Positions 55,797-64,000 are shown, counted from the first letter of the stretch. The stretch: 64,000 nt of DNA from Desulfobulbus sp. (GCA_031280615.1 JAITGO010000020.1:1-64000); one strand, 5' to 3'. The notes: a model not told the origin generated them from the sequence alone. Made by a program: numbers and translations.

Positions 55797-56339
55797 TCAT
55801 GACCTGCAAACCCCGCCGTCACGTTCGGGTGATCGGGGAATAAATGGGCGACTGCGCCGTCGATACAGGACCAGTGCCCATAGACATATGGCCAACTCAA
55901 CCGCAAAGGACCAGTGCAGGATAAAGCTGAGCCACCAAGGCGTGAATCGGGCCGGCACGGTGAACAGCGCGTAAGGCCGGTCCAGGAATGGTGCGAACCA
56001 CCAGATATCGCCGACGAACGAATCAAGGACCAGATGCAAGAGGCCGCCAAGGCAGAAGACTGATGCCAGAAAAGAAGCTTTGGACTGTTTTGCCCGGATG
56101 CACCACAGCAGCGCGGCGACGGTTAGCGGCAACCAGAACACAGGCCAGTGGGTGAAATACCGGTGGTGATGCGTTTGCCGATGATCGATGAGGTGGAAGT
56201 ACACCATGTCGAAGTCTGGCGCCATGGCACCTGCAATGCCAGCCGCGATCACAGCGGATGCCGCTATGGGGACGGGGCGTATGTGCCTCAGGAGAGAGGT
56301 TGCCAGAATGTAACCCGACGGCAAGTGCGCGATGAACAT
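55797..56339 (-). CDS. YdjM-type membrane-bound metal-dependent hydrolase
   Basis: 180 residues with four to five transmembrane helices. His-rich motifs are typical of the DUF457/YdjM family: FIAHLPSGYI at the N-terminus, PDFDMVYFHLIDHRQTHHHRYFTHW, and LLHLVLDSFVGD. The family is annotated as inner-membrane metal-dependent hydrolases, and E. coli YdjM is an SOS gene; substrate unknown. It is the most upstream of the three minus-strand accessory genes. The 153 bp between it and the DUF5063-like gene hold no recognisable attC, so its membership of the cassette array is uncertain. Confidence 0.82.
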   Translation of the reverse strand: MFIAHLPSGYILATSLLRHIRPVPIAASAVIAAGIAGAMAPDFDMVYFHLIDHRQTHHHRYFTHWPVFWLPLTVAALLWCIRAKQSKASFLASVFCLGGLLHLVLDSFVGDIWWFAPFLDRPYALFTVPARFTPWWLSFILHWSFAVELAICLWALVLYRRRSRPFIPRSPERDGGVCRS

Positions 56340-56567
56340 TGGTAATCTTTACCTGTCAATTCACCGGTGAGCCATATCATATACTTTCGGAGGCCGTAGG
56401 CATGGAGAAACAAGGGCTTGCCTTGAACAGGGTGCAGCGCGTCCGGAATGGCGACCAGCCGAGAACCTTGTCCTTGGATCAGCAATACACAATAACTGGT
56501 TCACAGCCTACACCACCGGTCACTTTTTGCACCCTTGTTTTACGGGAAAGGTCCCCCAGCTAACAAT

Positions 56568-57425
56568 TCAGGAGACCGACGGTCCGGAGCGGTCATACGG
56601 GCCGTCGGGATCGAAACGATCGTCGACCTGGATGTGGAAACGCTCCTGAATCCGGGAGAGTGGTACCATGTCGGCCCGCCGGTCCGAGGGGGTGAGAAAG
56701 GACAGCAGCTTGGTGCGGAGCACCGTGGGGTTGAGCTCGCTGTGAATGGCGAGGACCCCTTCCATGATGATCTTTTGCAGCAGCAATTCACGGTTGGTGC
56801 GCTCGCGCAGGTTGGCGGCAAAGGGGATGAAAAAGAAATTGGCGAAGATCAGGCCATAGAGGATTGAGGTCAAGGCCAGGGGCACTGTCTTGAGGATGAT
56901 GCCGGTGTCGTCGATGCCCGCCAGCATCGGAATGAGTCCGGCAACCGAGCCGACAATGCCGAAGGCCGGGCAGAAGTCGGCGATGGTGCGCAGCACCCGT
57001 TCGCTGTCCTCGCGTCGCAGTTTGAAAAAATACATCTCGGTGTTGAGGATGTCGCGGATCTGGTGGGGTTCGTAGCTGTCCACCAGGCAGCCGAGCCCCC
57101 GGCGGAGAAAGAGGATCGAAGTTTCGCCCTCGTCTTTCTGCAGGGAGAGGATACCCTCAATCCGAGACTTGATCGCCAGATCGATGAGGATGTCGACAAT
57201 TTCGGCCTCGGATTTCAACTGGCTGCCGTAGGAGGAACGGACCACCCGGAACACGATGAGCAGCCGTTCGAGCTGGAAGCTGAGCAGCGCTGCGGTAGCG
57301 CTGCCGCCGGCCACGATCATCAGGCTGGCGATGTTGAAGTAAAAGCTCAGGTTGCCTTTGAATAAAAAGCCGCCCAGGAAAATGAGGCCGCAGAGGACAA
57401 GGCCGATATAGTTTCTTCGTTGCAT
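56568..57425 (-). CDS. motA: MotA/TolQ/ExbB-type proton channel, MotA-like
   Basis: A 285-residue protein with four transmembrane helices: two near the N-terminus (IGLVLCGLIFLGGFLF; FNIASLMIVAGGSATAAL) and two around FGIVGSVAGLIPML and ALTSILYGLIFANFFFIPFA. The second pair and the large cytoplasmic loop between (with the basic segment FFKLRREDSERVLR) are MotA hallmarks. It forms the stator ion channel with the MotB-like protein encoded 15 bp upstream. No other flagellar or gliding genes are present, so it may drive a flagellar motor encoded elsewhere or another machine. Confidence 0.88.
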   Translation of the reverse strand: MQRRNYIGLVLCGLIFLGGFLFKGNLSFYFNIASLMIVAGGSATAALLSFQLERLLIVFRVVRSSYGSQLKSEAEIVDILIDLAIKSRIEGILSLQKDEGETSILFLRRGLGCLVDSYEPHQIRDILNTEMYFFKLRREDSERVLRTIADFCPAFGIVGSVAGLIPMLAGIDDTGIILKTVPLALTSILYGLIFANFFFIPFAANLRERTNRELLLQKIIMEGVLAIHSELNPTVLRTKLLSFLTPSDRRADMVPLSRIQERFHIQVDDRFDPDGPYDRSGPSVS

Positions 57426-57440
57426 GGCAGGATGACGGAA

Positions 57441-58529
57441 TTATTGAAGGTTGGTGGGCGTGGCCGCCTGGGCCTGCGGCAGCTCCTTGGACAGGATGAT
57501 TTCCACCCGCCGGTTGGCCTTGCGGTTTTCCTCGCTGGTGTTGGGGTGCAGCGGCCGGAACGAGCTGTACCCGGCAACAGCGAACTGGCTGGGCGGCAGC
57601 TTGGTCTCCTCGATCAGGAAGCGGGCCACCCGGCTGGCCCGGGCCAGCGACAGTTCCCAATTCGAGGGGAAGCGGGTGGTTTTGACCGGCCGGTCGTCGG
57701 TATGGCCGATCACGTTGATCATATAGGGCGTTTCCTTGATGATGTTGGAGAGCTTTTTCAGGGAATCGATGGCCGTGTGGGTCAGTTCCGCCTGTCCCGA
57801 GTCAAAGAGCAGGTCGCCGGTGAGGATGATACGCATGGTCTTGTCGGGCACCAGCTCGACCGAGGCGAAGCGCTCCAGTTTTTCGTTTTCCAGGGTGTGT
57901 TTGGATAAGTCGTAGATTTTGGTGATGGCCTCTTCCCGTTGCTTGAGATCAGCGGCCTGTTCCGGCTCCAGGGCAGGAGCAGGCGCCTCGGCGTGCTGCC
58001 GGGACGGCTCTGCCGGCGGCTTGTCGACTTCCGGGATCGGGTCTCTCTGCTCGGCTGCCGGTTGCGGTAGTTCTGCGGTTTGGTGGCGGATCAGAACGTC
58101 GGCACCCTGCAATTCCTGTTTCGGCAGCGAGGTTTCGTGCTGCTTGTCCCCGAGCTTGAGTGAAATGTCCTGGGTGATGGGATGGAAGAGCAGAGACGAT
58201 TTGCCCGAACCGGCATTGATCGGGACGGTCTCGTCGGCGACCTTGTTCGGTTTGCCGTGGGACACAATCTCCTGATGGGTGTGCAGGTGGGCAAACAGGG
58301 TGAGAAAGAGGATGAACATGGTCATCATCAGGTCCGACCAGGCAATGGACCAATGGACCGGTCGAGGCGGCGTGCGCGAGCGGTAGAAAGAATCCTCGAC
58401 CACGAAGACCGGTTGGCTGGCATGGAGCCATTCCGGCGGGAGCGACGACGGCGCCCGGCCAGAGGGAGCCGCCGTGATCGATTCCTGGGCTTCGTCCGGT
58501 GCGGGAGGGGTAAAGGATGTCTCTGCCAT
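57441..58529 (-). CDS. motB: MotB-like OmpA-domain protein
   Basis: 362 residues: a 55-residue cytoplasmic start, one transmembrane helix with the proton-binding Asp (SIAWSDLMMTMFILFLTLF, Asp66), a long Pro/Glu/Gln-rich periplasmic linker (about 140-215), and a C-terminal OmpA-like peptidoglycan-binding domain (LLFDSGQAELTHTAIDSLKK; NVIGHTDDRPVK; NWELSLARASRVARFL; NRRVEIILSK). This is MotB architecture with a longer N-terminus and linker than E. coli MotB. It precedes the MotA-like gene, the reverse of the usual motA-motB order. Confidence 0.87.
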   Translation of the reverse strand: MAETSFTPPAPDEAQESITAAPSGRAPSSLPPEWLHASQPVFVVEDSFYRSRTPPRPVHWSIAWSDLMMTMFILFLTLFAHLHTHQEIVSHGKPNKVADETVPINAGSGKSSLLFHPITQDISLKLGDKQHETSLPKQELQGADVLIRHQTAELPQPAAEQRDPIPEVDKPPAEPSRQHAEAPAPALEPEQAADLKQREEAITKIYDLSKHTLENEKLERFASVELVPDKTMRIILTGDLLFDSGQAELTHTAIDSLKKLSNIIKETPYMINVIGHTDDRPVKTTRFPSNWELSLARASRVARFLIEETKLPPSQFAVAGYSSFRPLHPNTSEENRKANRRVEIILSKELPQAQAATPTNLQ

Positions 58530-58666
58530 AATCGTCTTTCGGCTGTCGTGGACCGGAACAAAAGGGCCTTGCGCGTTTTTTCTTCTGGCCGTCGCATTGT
58601 AGCAGACTGCGGGAAAAAAGCCAGTGTTTGCCGTCTGTTCTGCTGGTGTCGATCCGGCAAATGCTC

Positions 58667-58705
58667 AAAAAAAATCCCCTGCCGTCCGCGAAGACGACAG
58701 GGGAT
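58667..58705 (-). terminator. Strong intrinsic terminator of the molybdoenzyme operon
   Basis: On the minus strand ATCCCCTGTCGTC pairs with GACGGCAGGGGAT across a short loop (plus positions 58674-58705, one internal mismatch) and is followed by eight T (complement of A at 58667-58674). It lies 27 bp after the stop of the 4Fe-4S subunit. Confidence 0.92.
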
Positions 58706-58731
58706 CGAAGATTCAAAAAAGAGCGTGAATC

Positions 58732-59532
58732 TTACTTTTCATCGTCCTGGAGGGATTTGACCAGCAAGGCGCCGGCCAGGCCCAACAGCCCGATATCCTT
58801 GACCTGGTTCTTCGCGGTCAGCGACATCTGGGTCAGAAGGCTGCGGCGCAGGGATACCTTGGGCAGTTCCTGCGGCGCTGCCTTCATCAGCAGCTCCATA
58901 TCGCCTTTCTTACTGCCGAAGTACATGCCGTTGGGGCCGATTTGGACCGCTTTCGAGGTCAGTCCCACCGCGCCTCTTTTCACATATTGCGCCACATCCG
59001 ACTTGGGATCGTCGAGATCGCCGAAGATCCGGGCCCGGGCCAGGCAGGTCTGCACGCAGGCCGGCTCCAGCCCTTCGGCAACGCGCGGCATGCAGTAGGT
59101 GCACTTGTCAACCTTGCCGAGGCTGCCGTCGTCCTTGAGCGATTCGTCGACATAGCGGGCGCCGTAGGGGCAGGCGTCGCGGCAGGCGCCGCAGCCGATG
59201 CAGCGTTCGCGATCGACCTGGACCGTGCCGTTGAACGGATCTTTCCAGGTGGCGGCGATGTCCATGGTCACGGTCTTGCCGCTCTTCTTGTCCTTGAAGG
59301 TGGCGCTGACCTTTTCGGCCGGGCAAACCGGCACGCAGGACGGGGCCTTGCAGTGGTTGCACAGGCCGGGGTAATAGGTGGCGGCCATGCCGGTCGTGGT
59401 GAGGTCCGGTCCGAGGCGGTGCACCCAGTTACGGTTGTATTGAGCGGGTACTTCCCACTCGGCTTTACAGGCGATAACGCAGGCATGGCAGCCCACGCAC
59501 CTGTCGACATCTATAATCATGCCATATTGCAT
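58732..59532 (-). CDS. 4Fe-4S electron-transfer subunit of a PsrB/PhsB/DmsB-type oxidoreductase
   Basis: 266 residues with four ferredoxin-type Cys clusters: DVDRCVGCHACVIACK (Cys12, 15, 18, 22), LCNHCKAPSCVPVCP, DRERCIGCGACRDACPYG, and DKCTYCMPRVAEGLEPACVQTC. It passes electrons between the catalytic subunit and a membrane quinone partner. Unusually, no PsrC/NrfD-type membrane subunit is encoded here. The C-terminal about 30 residues contain a hydrophobic stretch, IGLLGLAGALLV, that might anchor the protein. There is no Tat or Sec signal, so it is likely carried out with the Tat-exported catalytic subunit. 55 bp downstream of that gene. Confidence 0.92.
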   Translation of the reverse strand: MQYGMIIDVDRCVGCHACVIACKAEWEVPAQYNRNWVHRLGPDLTTTGMAATYYPGLCNHCKAPSCVPVCPAEKVSATFKDKKSGKTVTMDIAATWKDPFNGTVQVDRERCIGCGACRDACPYGARYVDESLKDDGSLGKVDKCTYCMPRVAEGLEPACVQTCLARARIFGDLDDPKSDVAQYVKRGAVGLTSKAVQIGPNGMYFGSKKGDMELLMKAAPQELPKVSLRRSLLTQMSLTAKNQVKDIGLLGLAGALLVKSLQDDEK

Positions 59533-59587
59533 AGGGACTCTCCTTCAGGGGTAATCGTGGCTGACGGTACGGGACAAGACCCGCCGA

Positions 59588-61798
59588 TCAGCCGACTTTC
59601 ACGAGTTTGACAAAGTTGTTGCGCATGCCATGGGCACCGGTTTCCGGATCCACCGCCAGTTTGGTGATCAGGCTCTGGTCGTCGACGCCCTTGTTGTAGC
59701 CAACGGTCAACTCCGGGTTCATCGAACCGAAGCCATGATACATGTAGACGCAATCTTGGCGGATACCCGGTGTGACTTTGACCGTGGTGGTGGTGCGCGA
59801 CTTGACACCGTCCTGGTTGACCAGGGACACGGTGTCGCCATCCTTGAGTCCCAGCTTGGCGGCCTGCTTGTCGTTGAGCCAGACCGGGTTGGTGCTGTTT
59901 TCCGCCATCAGCCAGACGTTGTTCTGGCTGCGGTTGAAGGTGTGGACCGGCGACCGGCCGTAGAGCAGGCGGAAGTAGCCCTCGGGTGTGCGCTCCACCG
60001 GTATATAGGTGGGGATGCCCGGATAGCCGTGGTCTTCCATTTCCTTGCTGTAAAAATGCACGGTCAGTTCCATCTCGCCGTACGGCTTCTTGCCGGGCTG
60101 GACGTGAATGCCGTCTTCGGCCTTGATCTTGTCGATCGACAACTGGACCCCGGCCAGCATCTTGTTGATTCCCTCTTCCTGGGTCTGGATCGGGATCTTT
60201 TCGCCGTAGCCCATGCGTTTGGCGATTTCGTTGGTGATGTAGACGCTGTCCTTACGCTCGAATCCGGGCGCCACCAACGGCATGCGCGGTGCGATGTACT
60301 GCTGGGCCTCCTCGGCCAGGTTCCACTGGGTGCCGGTCTTGATCAGGTCGTAGCGTTCCATGTACGAACAGTCGGGCAACAGGATGTCGGCGTACATGGT
60401 GATGTCGGTGGGCATGACATCGACGCACATGACGAAGTCCATCTGCTCCAGCATCTTGATGGTTTTTTCCTGGTTGGGGATGGTCTGAATCGGGTTCTGC
60501 CCCCAGATGACACAGCCCTTGATCGGATACGGCTTGCCGGTGATGGCAGTATCGCGGATCAGGTCGGTCGGAGTGCCGGGGGGCGAAAAGTGATAGAGAT
60601 TGGCCATTTCCCGTAGGCTCTTGTCGTGGCCTTCGCCTTTGGGCCAGGAATACTTGGCCAAACCTTTCGGGCCCACCGGCTGGACGAACCCACCCTTGAC
60701 GCCGAAGGCGCCGAGCAGGCCGGTGAGGCAGGCCAGGGCGCGTTCTCGTTGGAAGTCGTTGCCGTACCAGGAAACGTGGCGGCCGGGATGGACGGAGACA
60801 TGGGGCATGTTAGCGGCCAGCAGTTCGGCCACTTCCTTGATCTGGGCGGCGGGCACGTCGCATTCCTGGGCCGCTTTCTCCAAGGTCCACTGCTTGATGC
60901 CCTCGGTCATCTTGCCGAGGCCTTCGCCGTAGTCTTCGACGAAATCGGCGTTGTACTTCTTGTTCTGGATCAGATAGTTCATGATCGCCAGCAAGAAGGC
61001 GGTATCGGTGCCGGGGCGGATCTGGACCCAGATGTGCGATTTGGCTGCAGAGGCCGAATAGCGAGGGTCGACCACCACCAGCTTGGCGCCGTTTTCAAGC
61101 CCCTTGAGGTACTGCTTGACGTGGGACACGTGGATATTTTCACCGAAATGGCAGCCCACCAGGAAAATGACCTTGGCGTTGGCCATATCGACGTTTTCGT
61201 TGGGCGCCTGCTCGACCGTGGCGAGATAGGCGGTATCGCGGATACCGCGGCACTGGAAGAACGAGGCCTCGGAGATGTTGTGGGTTCCGACGGTGTTCTC
61301 GAAGAAGCCCATGGGGTAAGTGGCGGTGGATCCGTGCGGAAACATGGAGATGCCCTTGGTGCCGTGCTGGTCGGCAATGGCCTTCAGCTTGCTGCCGCAG
61401 GTGTCGAGGGCCTCTTCCCAGGTGATGCGCTGCCATTTGGGCGCGCCGCGCTTGCCCACGTTTTTCAACGGGTATTTCAGGCGGTCCGGATCGTAAAGCA
61501 GTTTGACGCCGGCATTGCCGCGGGCGCAGATGGAGACACCGTTGTCGATTGATTTCGGGTTGCCTTCGAGCTTGACCAGACGGCCGTCGCGAATTTTGCC
61601 GACCAGCTGGCACCGCCAGAAGCACATCTCGCACACCCCGCCAACCGCGGTTTGGGTGTTCTTGAAGCTCCCTGGAGCAACCAGGGGCGTCTTGACAACT
61701 CCTGACTCCGCTTGGGCCGTCACTTTGGACAGCGGCACGGACGCAGCGGCAATCGAGGCGGCCTTAAGAAAGGTCCGCCTGGTAAGGTTCATTGCCAT
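59588..61798 (-). CDS. Molybdopterin oxidoreductase catalytic subunit, polysulfide/thiosulfate reductase-like
   Basis: 736 residues. The N-terminal Tat signal is LTRRTFLKAASIAAASVPL. The [4Fe-4S] site is C-x2-C-x3-C-x27-C (Cys56, 59, 63, 91), followed by molybdopterin-binding domains and the C-terminal MopB dinucleotide-binding domain (LKDGDTVSLVNQDG). Cys184 in SEASFFQCRGIRDTAY aligns with the Mo-ligand Cys of PsrA/PhsA, so polysulfide, thiosulfate or tetrathionate-type chemistry is favoured over Ser-type DMSO reductases. The substrate cannot be fixed from sequence. It acts in the periplasm after folding with cofactor. torD precedes it with stop and start adjacent, and the Fe-S subunit follows. 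Confidence 0.9.
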   Translation of the reverse strand: MAMNLTRRTFLKAASIAAASVPLSKVTAQAESGVVKTPLVAPGSFKNTQTAVGGVCEMCFWRCQLVGKIRDGRLVKLEGNPKSIDNGVSICARGNAGVKLLYDPDRLKYPLKNVGKRGAPKWQRITWEEALDTCGSKLKAIADQHGTKGISMFPHGSTATYPMGFFENTVGTHNISEASFFQCRGIRDTAYLATVEQAPNENVDMANAKVIFLVGCHFGENIHVSHVKQYLKGLENGAKLVVVDPRYSASAAKSHIWVQIRPGTDTAFLLAIMNYLIQNKKYNADFVEDYGEGLGKMTEGIKQWTLEKAAQECDVPAAQIKEVAELLAANMPHVSVHPGRHVSWYGNDFQRERALACLTGLLGAFGVKGGFVQPVGPKGLAKYSWPKGEGHDKSLREMANLYHFSPPGTPTDLIRDTAITGKPYPIKGCVIWGQNPIQTIPNQEKTIKMLEQMDFVMCVDVMPTDITMYADILLPDCSYMERYDLIKTGTQWNLAEEAQQYIAPRMPLVAPGFERKDSVYITNEIAKRMGYGEKIPIQTQEEGINKMLAGVQLSIDKIKAEDGIHVQPGKKPYGEMELTVHFYSKEMEDHGYPGIPTYIPVERTPEGYFRLLYGRSPVHTFNRSQNNVWLMAENSTNPVWLNDKQAAKLGLKDGDTVSLVNQDGVKSRTTTTVKVTPGIRQDCVYMYHGFGSMNPELTVGYNKGVDDQSLITKLAVDPETGAHGMRNNFVKLVKVG

Positions 61799-62401
61799 TT
61801 ACTGTTCCTCCTTGGTGAAGAAATCGATTAACTGTATCGACATCCGATAAAACGGATGTCGAGCTTCTTGCATGCTTTTTTCCTGAAAACGTACGAACCA
61901 CGGCCGAAAGAGGGTTTGAAGAAAAAGCTCTTCGTCGTCAAACTTGGCTTCACCGGCCAATGCCGCCAAAAATTCGAGTTCGAATTGAAGGTGATCCGCG
62001 GGTTCGGTCTCGGACAGCAGGTCGAAACCCCGTTCACGGTAAAAATTCCTGGTGCGTTCGGTGGTCCGGCCGTACAGGCTGCCGTCGCCGTCAAGGTAGA
62101 CCGAGGCGTAGGGAGGGATGGTGGTTCCCGGGGCGGCGGTGATGAACAGGCTGGTGTAGGCGGTGCGCAGATCGTCGAGGGGATCGGCGGTTTCTTCCCG
62201 CCATGTCCGCATTGCCGCAAGCTCGGCCTGCCAATCGAGGGAAGCGAGCAGCGACTCGAAGGCATCGAAAAACGGTTCGTTGCAAAAGGCGGGGTCGGGA
62301 TAGCGCATGGTGAGCGCCAAAAAGGAATAGAGGGAGCTGAGGGTGGCGGCTTCGGTTGCCGAGGCGTCGTCCTGATCGGGAGGTAAGCTGTGTGCGGCCA
62401 T
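61799..62401 (-). CDS. TorD/DmsD-family molybdoenzyme chaperone
   Basis: 200 residues from the ATG at 62401 (MAAHSLPPDQDDASATEAATL); the longer frame to 62572 is not conserved. The family signature is the Glu-Pro-x-Asp-His-Leu segment ETEPADHLQFELEFLAALAG, preceded by a Pro-containing PPYASVYLDGDGSLYGRTT. These cytoplasmic all-helical proteins bind the Tat signal peptide of their partner and hold it until the cofactor is inserted. The partner is the molybdoenzyme gene beginning directly after its stop (TAA at 61799-61801). It heads the torD-catalytic-FeS operon. Confidence 0.92.
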   Translation of the reverse strand: MAAHSLPPDQDDASATEAATLSSLYSFLALTMRYPDPAFCNEPFFDAFESLLASLDWQAELAAMRTWREETADPLDDLRTAYTSLFITAAPGTTIPPYASVYLDGDGSLYGRTTERTRNFYRERGFDLLSETEPADHLQFELEFLAALAGEAKFDDEELFLQTLFRPWFVRFQEKSMQEARHPFYRMSIQLIDFFTKEEQ

Positions 62402-62721
62402 GGAGCAAAGTATACTGGCGGATCGGTGACGGACGATCTGCGTGACCTCGGTTGACGGTCGGGGAATAAGGTTGCGAGGCTCCGCTACAGGAGCCAATTG
62501 CCAGCGATAAGCCGCTTTTCTACAGTTGACCCGCCTGCCTCTGTCGTTCCTTGAATCCGCACACTGTAGCATACAATCTTTTTTTGCACAAGATACCTGT
62601 ACTTCCTACTAAAGGTTTCGATGCAGCCAGTCGATAAGACGAAAAGAGAGAGGTGCATGCTCATGGATGAGAGTCAGCGCCTCGTTCGCCCATCATCGTC
62701 AATGAAACCAGGGAAGGAATC
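62402..62721. other. Divergent intergenic region between torD and the Ca-loop protein gene
   Basis: 320 bp between divergent starts with no credible gene. Toward the plus-strand gene there is a weak promoter-like pair, TTGCAC (62584-62589), 17 bp, TACTAA (62607-62612). The torD side shows nothing confident. Confidence 0.35.
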
Positions 62722-63813
62722 ATGAAGATCGCAGAATCCGCCATCCAGCTCGCCAGTTCCAGAACCGCAATCGAACATTCAGAACGCCAGGAGTCGCTCA
62801 CCGTGTGGCGGCCTGACCAGGAGACCGCCCGTACCGAGAGCCGGAACGGCGCCAACGATGCCATCAAACAGCAGGCCGACCAGCTCGCCCGAGAGGCGGC
62901 CAAGGTGTCGTTGTCCGAAGCCGCTAAGCAGCAACGAACCGTCGTGGCTGCTAAGTCCGCCGAGACCGATGATTCGCCGTTATCGGACGATCCGAAAACC
63001 GACCTGAACTTGCGCATCCTCAAGACCCTGTTCGAAAAGCTCACCGGCAGGAAATTCAAGACGACCGAGGTGCCAGTCGCGCAGCAGGCCGCCCAAGCCC
63101 AGGCCCCGGCCCAGGAAGGAGGGCAGGGGGGGCAACTGCCTCCGGGATGGGGGATGCGCTACGAGAGTCACGAAACCTACCACGAAGCGGAATCCACCAC
63201 CTTCGATGCCAAAGGCACAGTGCTCACAACCGACGGCCAGCAGATCGAAATCGACATCCAGTTGAACATGAGTCGGAGCTTTACCGCGACGATAGACGAG
63301 GTGTTGCAGATCCGTCGGACAGAGGTCACGGATCCGTTGGTGATCAATTTCAACGGCACTGCCGCCCAATTAACTCAAAAGACGTTTAGTTTCGACATCG
63401 ACACCGACGGAACCGACAACCAGATCGCCTTTGTCGGGCCTGGTTCCGGTTTTCTGGCCCTTGACGCCAACAATGACGGCATGATCAACAACGGCAGCGA
63501 GCTGTTCGGCACCAAAAGCGGCGACGGGTTTGCCGACTTGGCCGCCTACGACAACGACCACAATGGCTGGATCGACGAAAACGATAGCATCTTTTCCCGG
63601 CTGCGGATCTGGATGAAGACCGAGTCGGGCGAGGATAAATTGCTGACCTTGAAGGATCAGGGGGTCGGTGCCATTTATCTCGGCCGGATCGATACCCCCT
63701 TCAGCGTCAAGGACGATAGCAACGCCCTGCAGGGCCAGGTCCGTGCCACCGGTCTTTTCCTGTTCGAGAAAGGCGGGACAGGCACCATGCAACAGCTGGA
63801 TTTGGTCGCCTGA
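62722..63813 (+). CDS. Hypothetical protein with calcium-loop motifs
   Basis: A 363-residue protein without signal peptide or membrane segment. The N-terminal half (1-150) is polar, helical and Ala/Gln/Glu-rich with a Gln-Ala low-complexity stretch. The C-terminal half has beta structure and two EF-hand-like or dockerin-like Asp-rich loops: LALDANNDGMINNGSELFG (about 250) and YDNDHNGWIDENDSIF (about 285), then a beta-rich end. This matches a family of uncharacterised proteins common in Desulfobacterota and other proteobacteria, where the loops probably bind calcium. The start ATG has GGGAAGGAATC upstream. Function unknown. The 187 bp after it contain no gene. Confidence 0.8.
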   Translation: MKIAESAIQLASSRTAIEHSERQESLTVWRPDQETARTESRNGANDAIKQQADQLAREAAKVSLSEAAKQQRTVVAAKSAETDDSPLSDDPKTDLNLRILKTLFEKLTGRKFKTTEVPVAQQAAQAQAPAQEGGQGGQLPPGWGMRYESHETYHEAESTTFDAKGTVLTTDGQQIEIDIQLNMSRSFTATIDEVLQIRRTEVTDPLVINFNGTAAQLTQKTFSFDIDTDGTDNQIAFVGPGSGFLALDANNDGMINNGSELFGTKSGDGFADLAAYDNDHNGWIDENDSIFSRLRIWMKTESGEDKLLTLKDQGVGAIYLGRIDTPFSVKDDSNALQGQVRATGLFLFEKGGTGTMQQLDLVA

Positions 63814-64000
63814 GCCCTCCTGCCACACCCATCGACAAACAAAAAACGCCCTGAAACCAAGCGGTTTGTCACTTGACGGGCTGCTTTTCTGTTGTTATAA
63901 GCTTAATTTTTCGAATATTTTCTATTTTTCATCGTCGGCTGCAGTGGTGCGGGTCAAAAACCGTACCGGTCGTGGCCGGGACGTGGCAAGGAGAGCGAGT

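Noticed and set aside
63845..63895. Terminator after the calcium-loop protein gene
   Set aside because: GCCC...GGGC arms flank a small AAACC/GGTTT hairpin, but there is no T run directly after a stable stem.

Overview
This 64 kb window is a GC-rich bacterial chromosome segment from a Gram-negative organism. It carries a TolC-type outer-membrane channel, a Lap-type adhesin export system, TatC, a Tat-exported molybdoenzyme, Rho, HslUV and XerC. A CarD-family regulator, a GlnRS beside GltX, a FeoB-associated Cys-rich protein, a PilS/PilR-like pair and a sulfur-type (PsrA/PhsA-like) molybdoenzyme together suggest an anaerobic Desulfobacterota (former Deltaproteobacteria), possibly Desulfobulbales. 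That placement is inference; no rRNA gene is present to settle it.

Layout. 0-10.5 kb: a surface-adhesion locus. It holds the 3' end of a giant T1SS adhesin, a LuxR-type regulator with a degenerate receiver, the three T1SS components (LapC/HlyD, LapB/ABC, LapE/TolC), and the c-di-GMP receptor LapD with its periplasmic protease LapG. 10.6-14.9 kb: two large sensor kinases, one receiver-PAS-kinase-receiver and one HDOD-GAF-kinase. 15.2-16.9 kb: mtnA with a FucA-like class II aldolase, best read as a methylthioadenosine 'DHAP shunt' pair. 17-20.3 kb: ferrous-iron uptake (feoB, a Cys-rich small protein, two feoA genes) with a candidate operator over the promoter. 20.3-23.5 kb: glnS and gltX.

23.9-35.3 kb is a dense plus-strand housekeeping block: DUF1844, ispE, tRNA-Gln, prs, rplY, pth, carD, rluD-like, coaE, rho, rpmE, prfA, prmC, murA. 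35.3-38.5 kb: a PilS/PilR-like two-component pair. 38.6-39.8 kb: a truncated IS1595-family transposase beside tatC, which is split by a frameshift at a run of nine T. 39.9-42.3 kb: class II fructose-bisphosphate aldolase and a UDP-glucuronate-epimerase-like protein. 42.3-45.4 kb: dxs, ispA, xseB. 45.5-50.4 kb: xerC, hslV, hslU, a double zinc-ribbon protein, a SAM hydroxide adenosyltransferase and a small ABM-fold protein. 50.5-54 kb: dnaE.

54-56.4 kb looks like a small accessory island. It has a secreted unknown protein, a DUF5063-like protein bounded by exact inverted 8-mers with an attC-like integron site, and a YdjM-type membrane hydrolase. 56.6-58.5 kb: an orphan MotA/MotB-like stator pair. 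58.7-62.4 kb: TorD chaperone, molybdopterin catalytic subunit and 4Fe-4S subunit, closed by a strong terminator. 62.7-63.8 kb: a calcium-loop-containing protein of unknown function.

The items most worth follow-up are the tatC frameshift, the attC-like cassette, the mtnA-aldolase pair, the feo operator, and the unusual regulatory parts of the Lap locus. I found no CRISPR array, no rRNA, no complete mobile element, and nothing I can call a wholly new defence or biosynthetic system.
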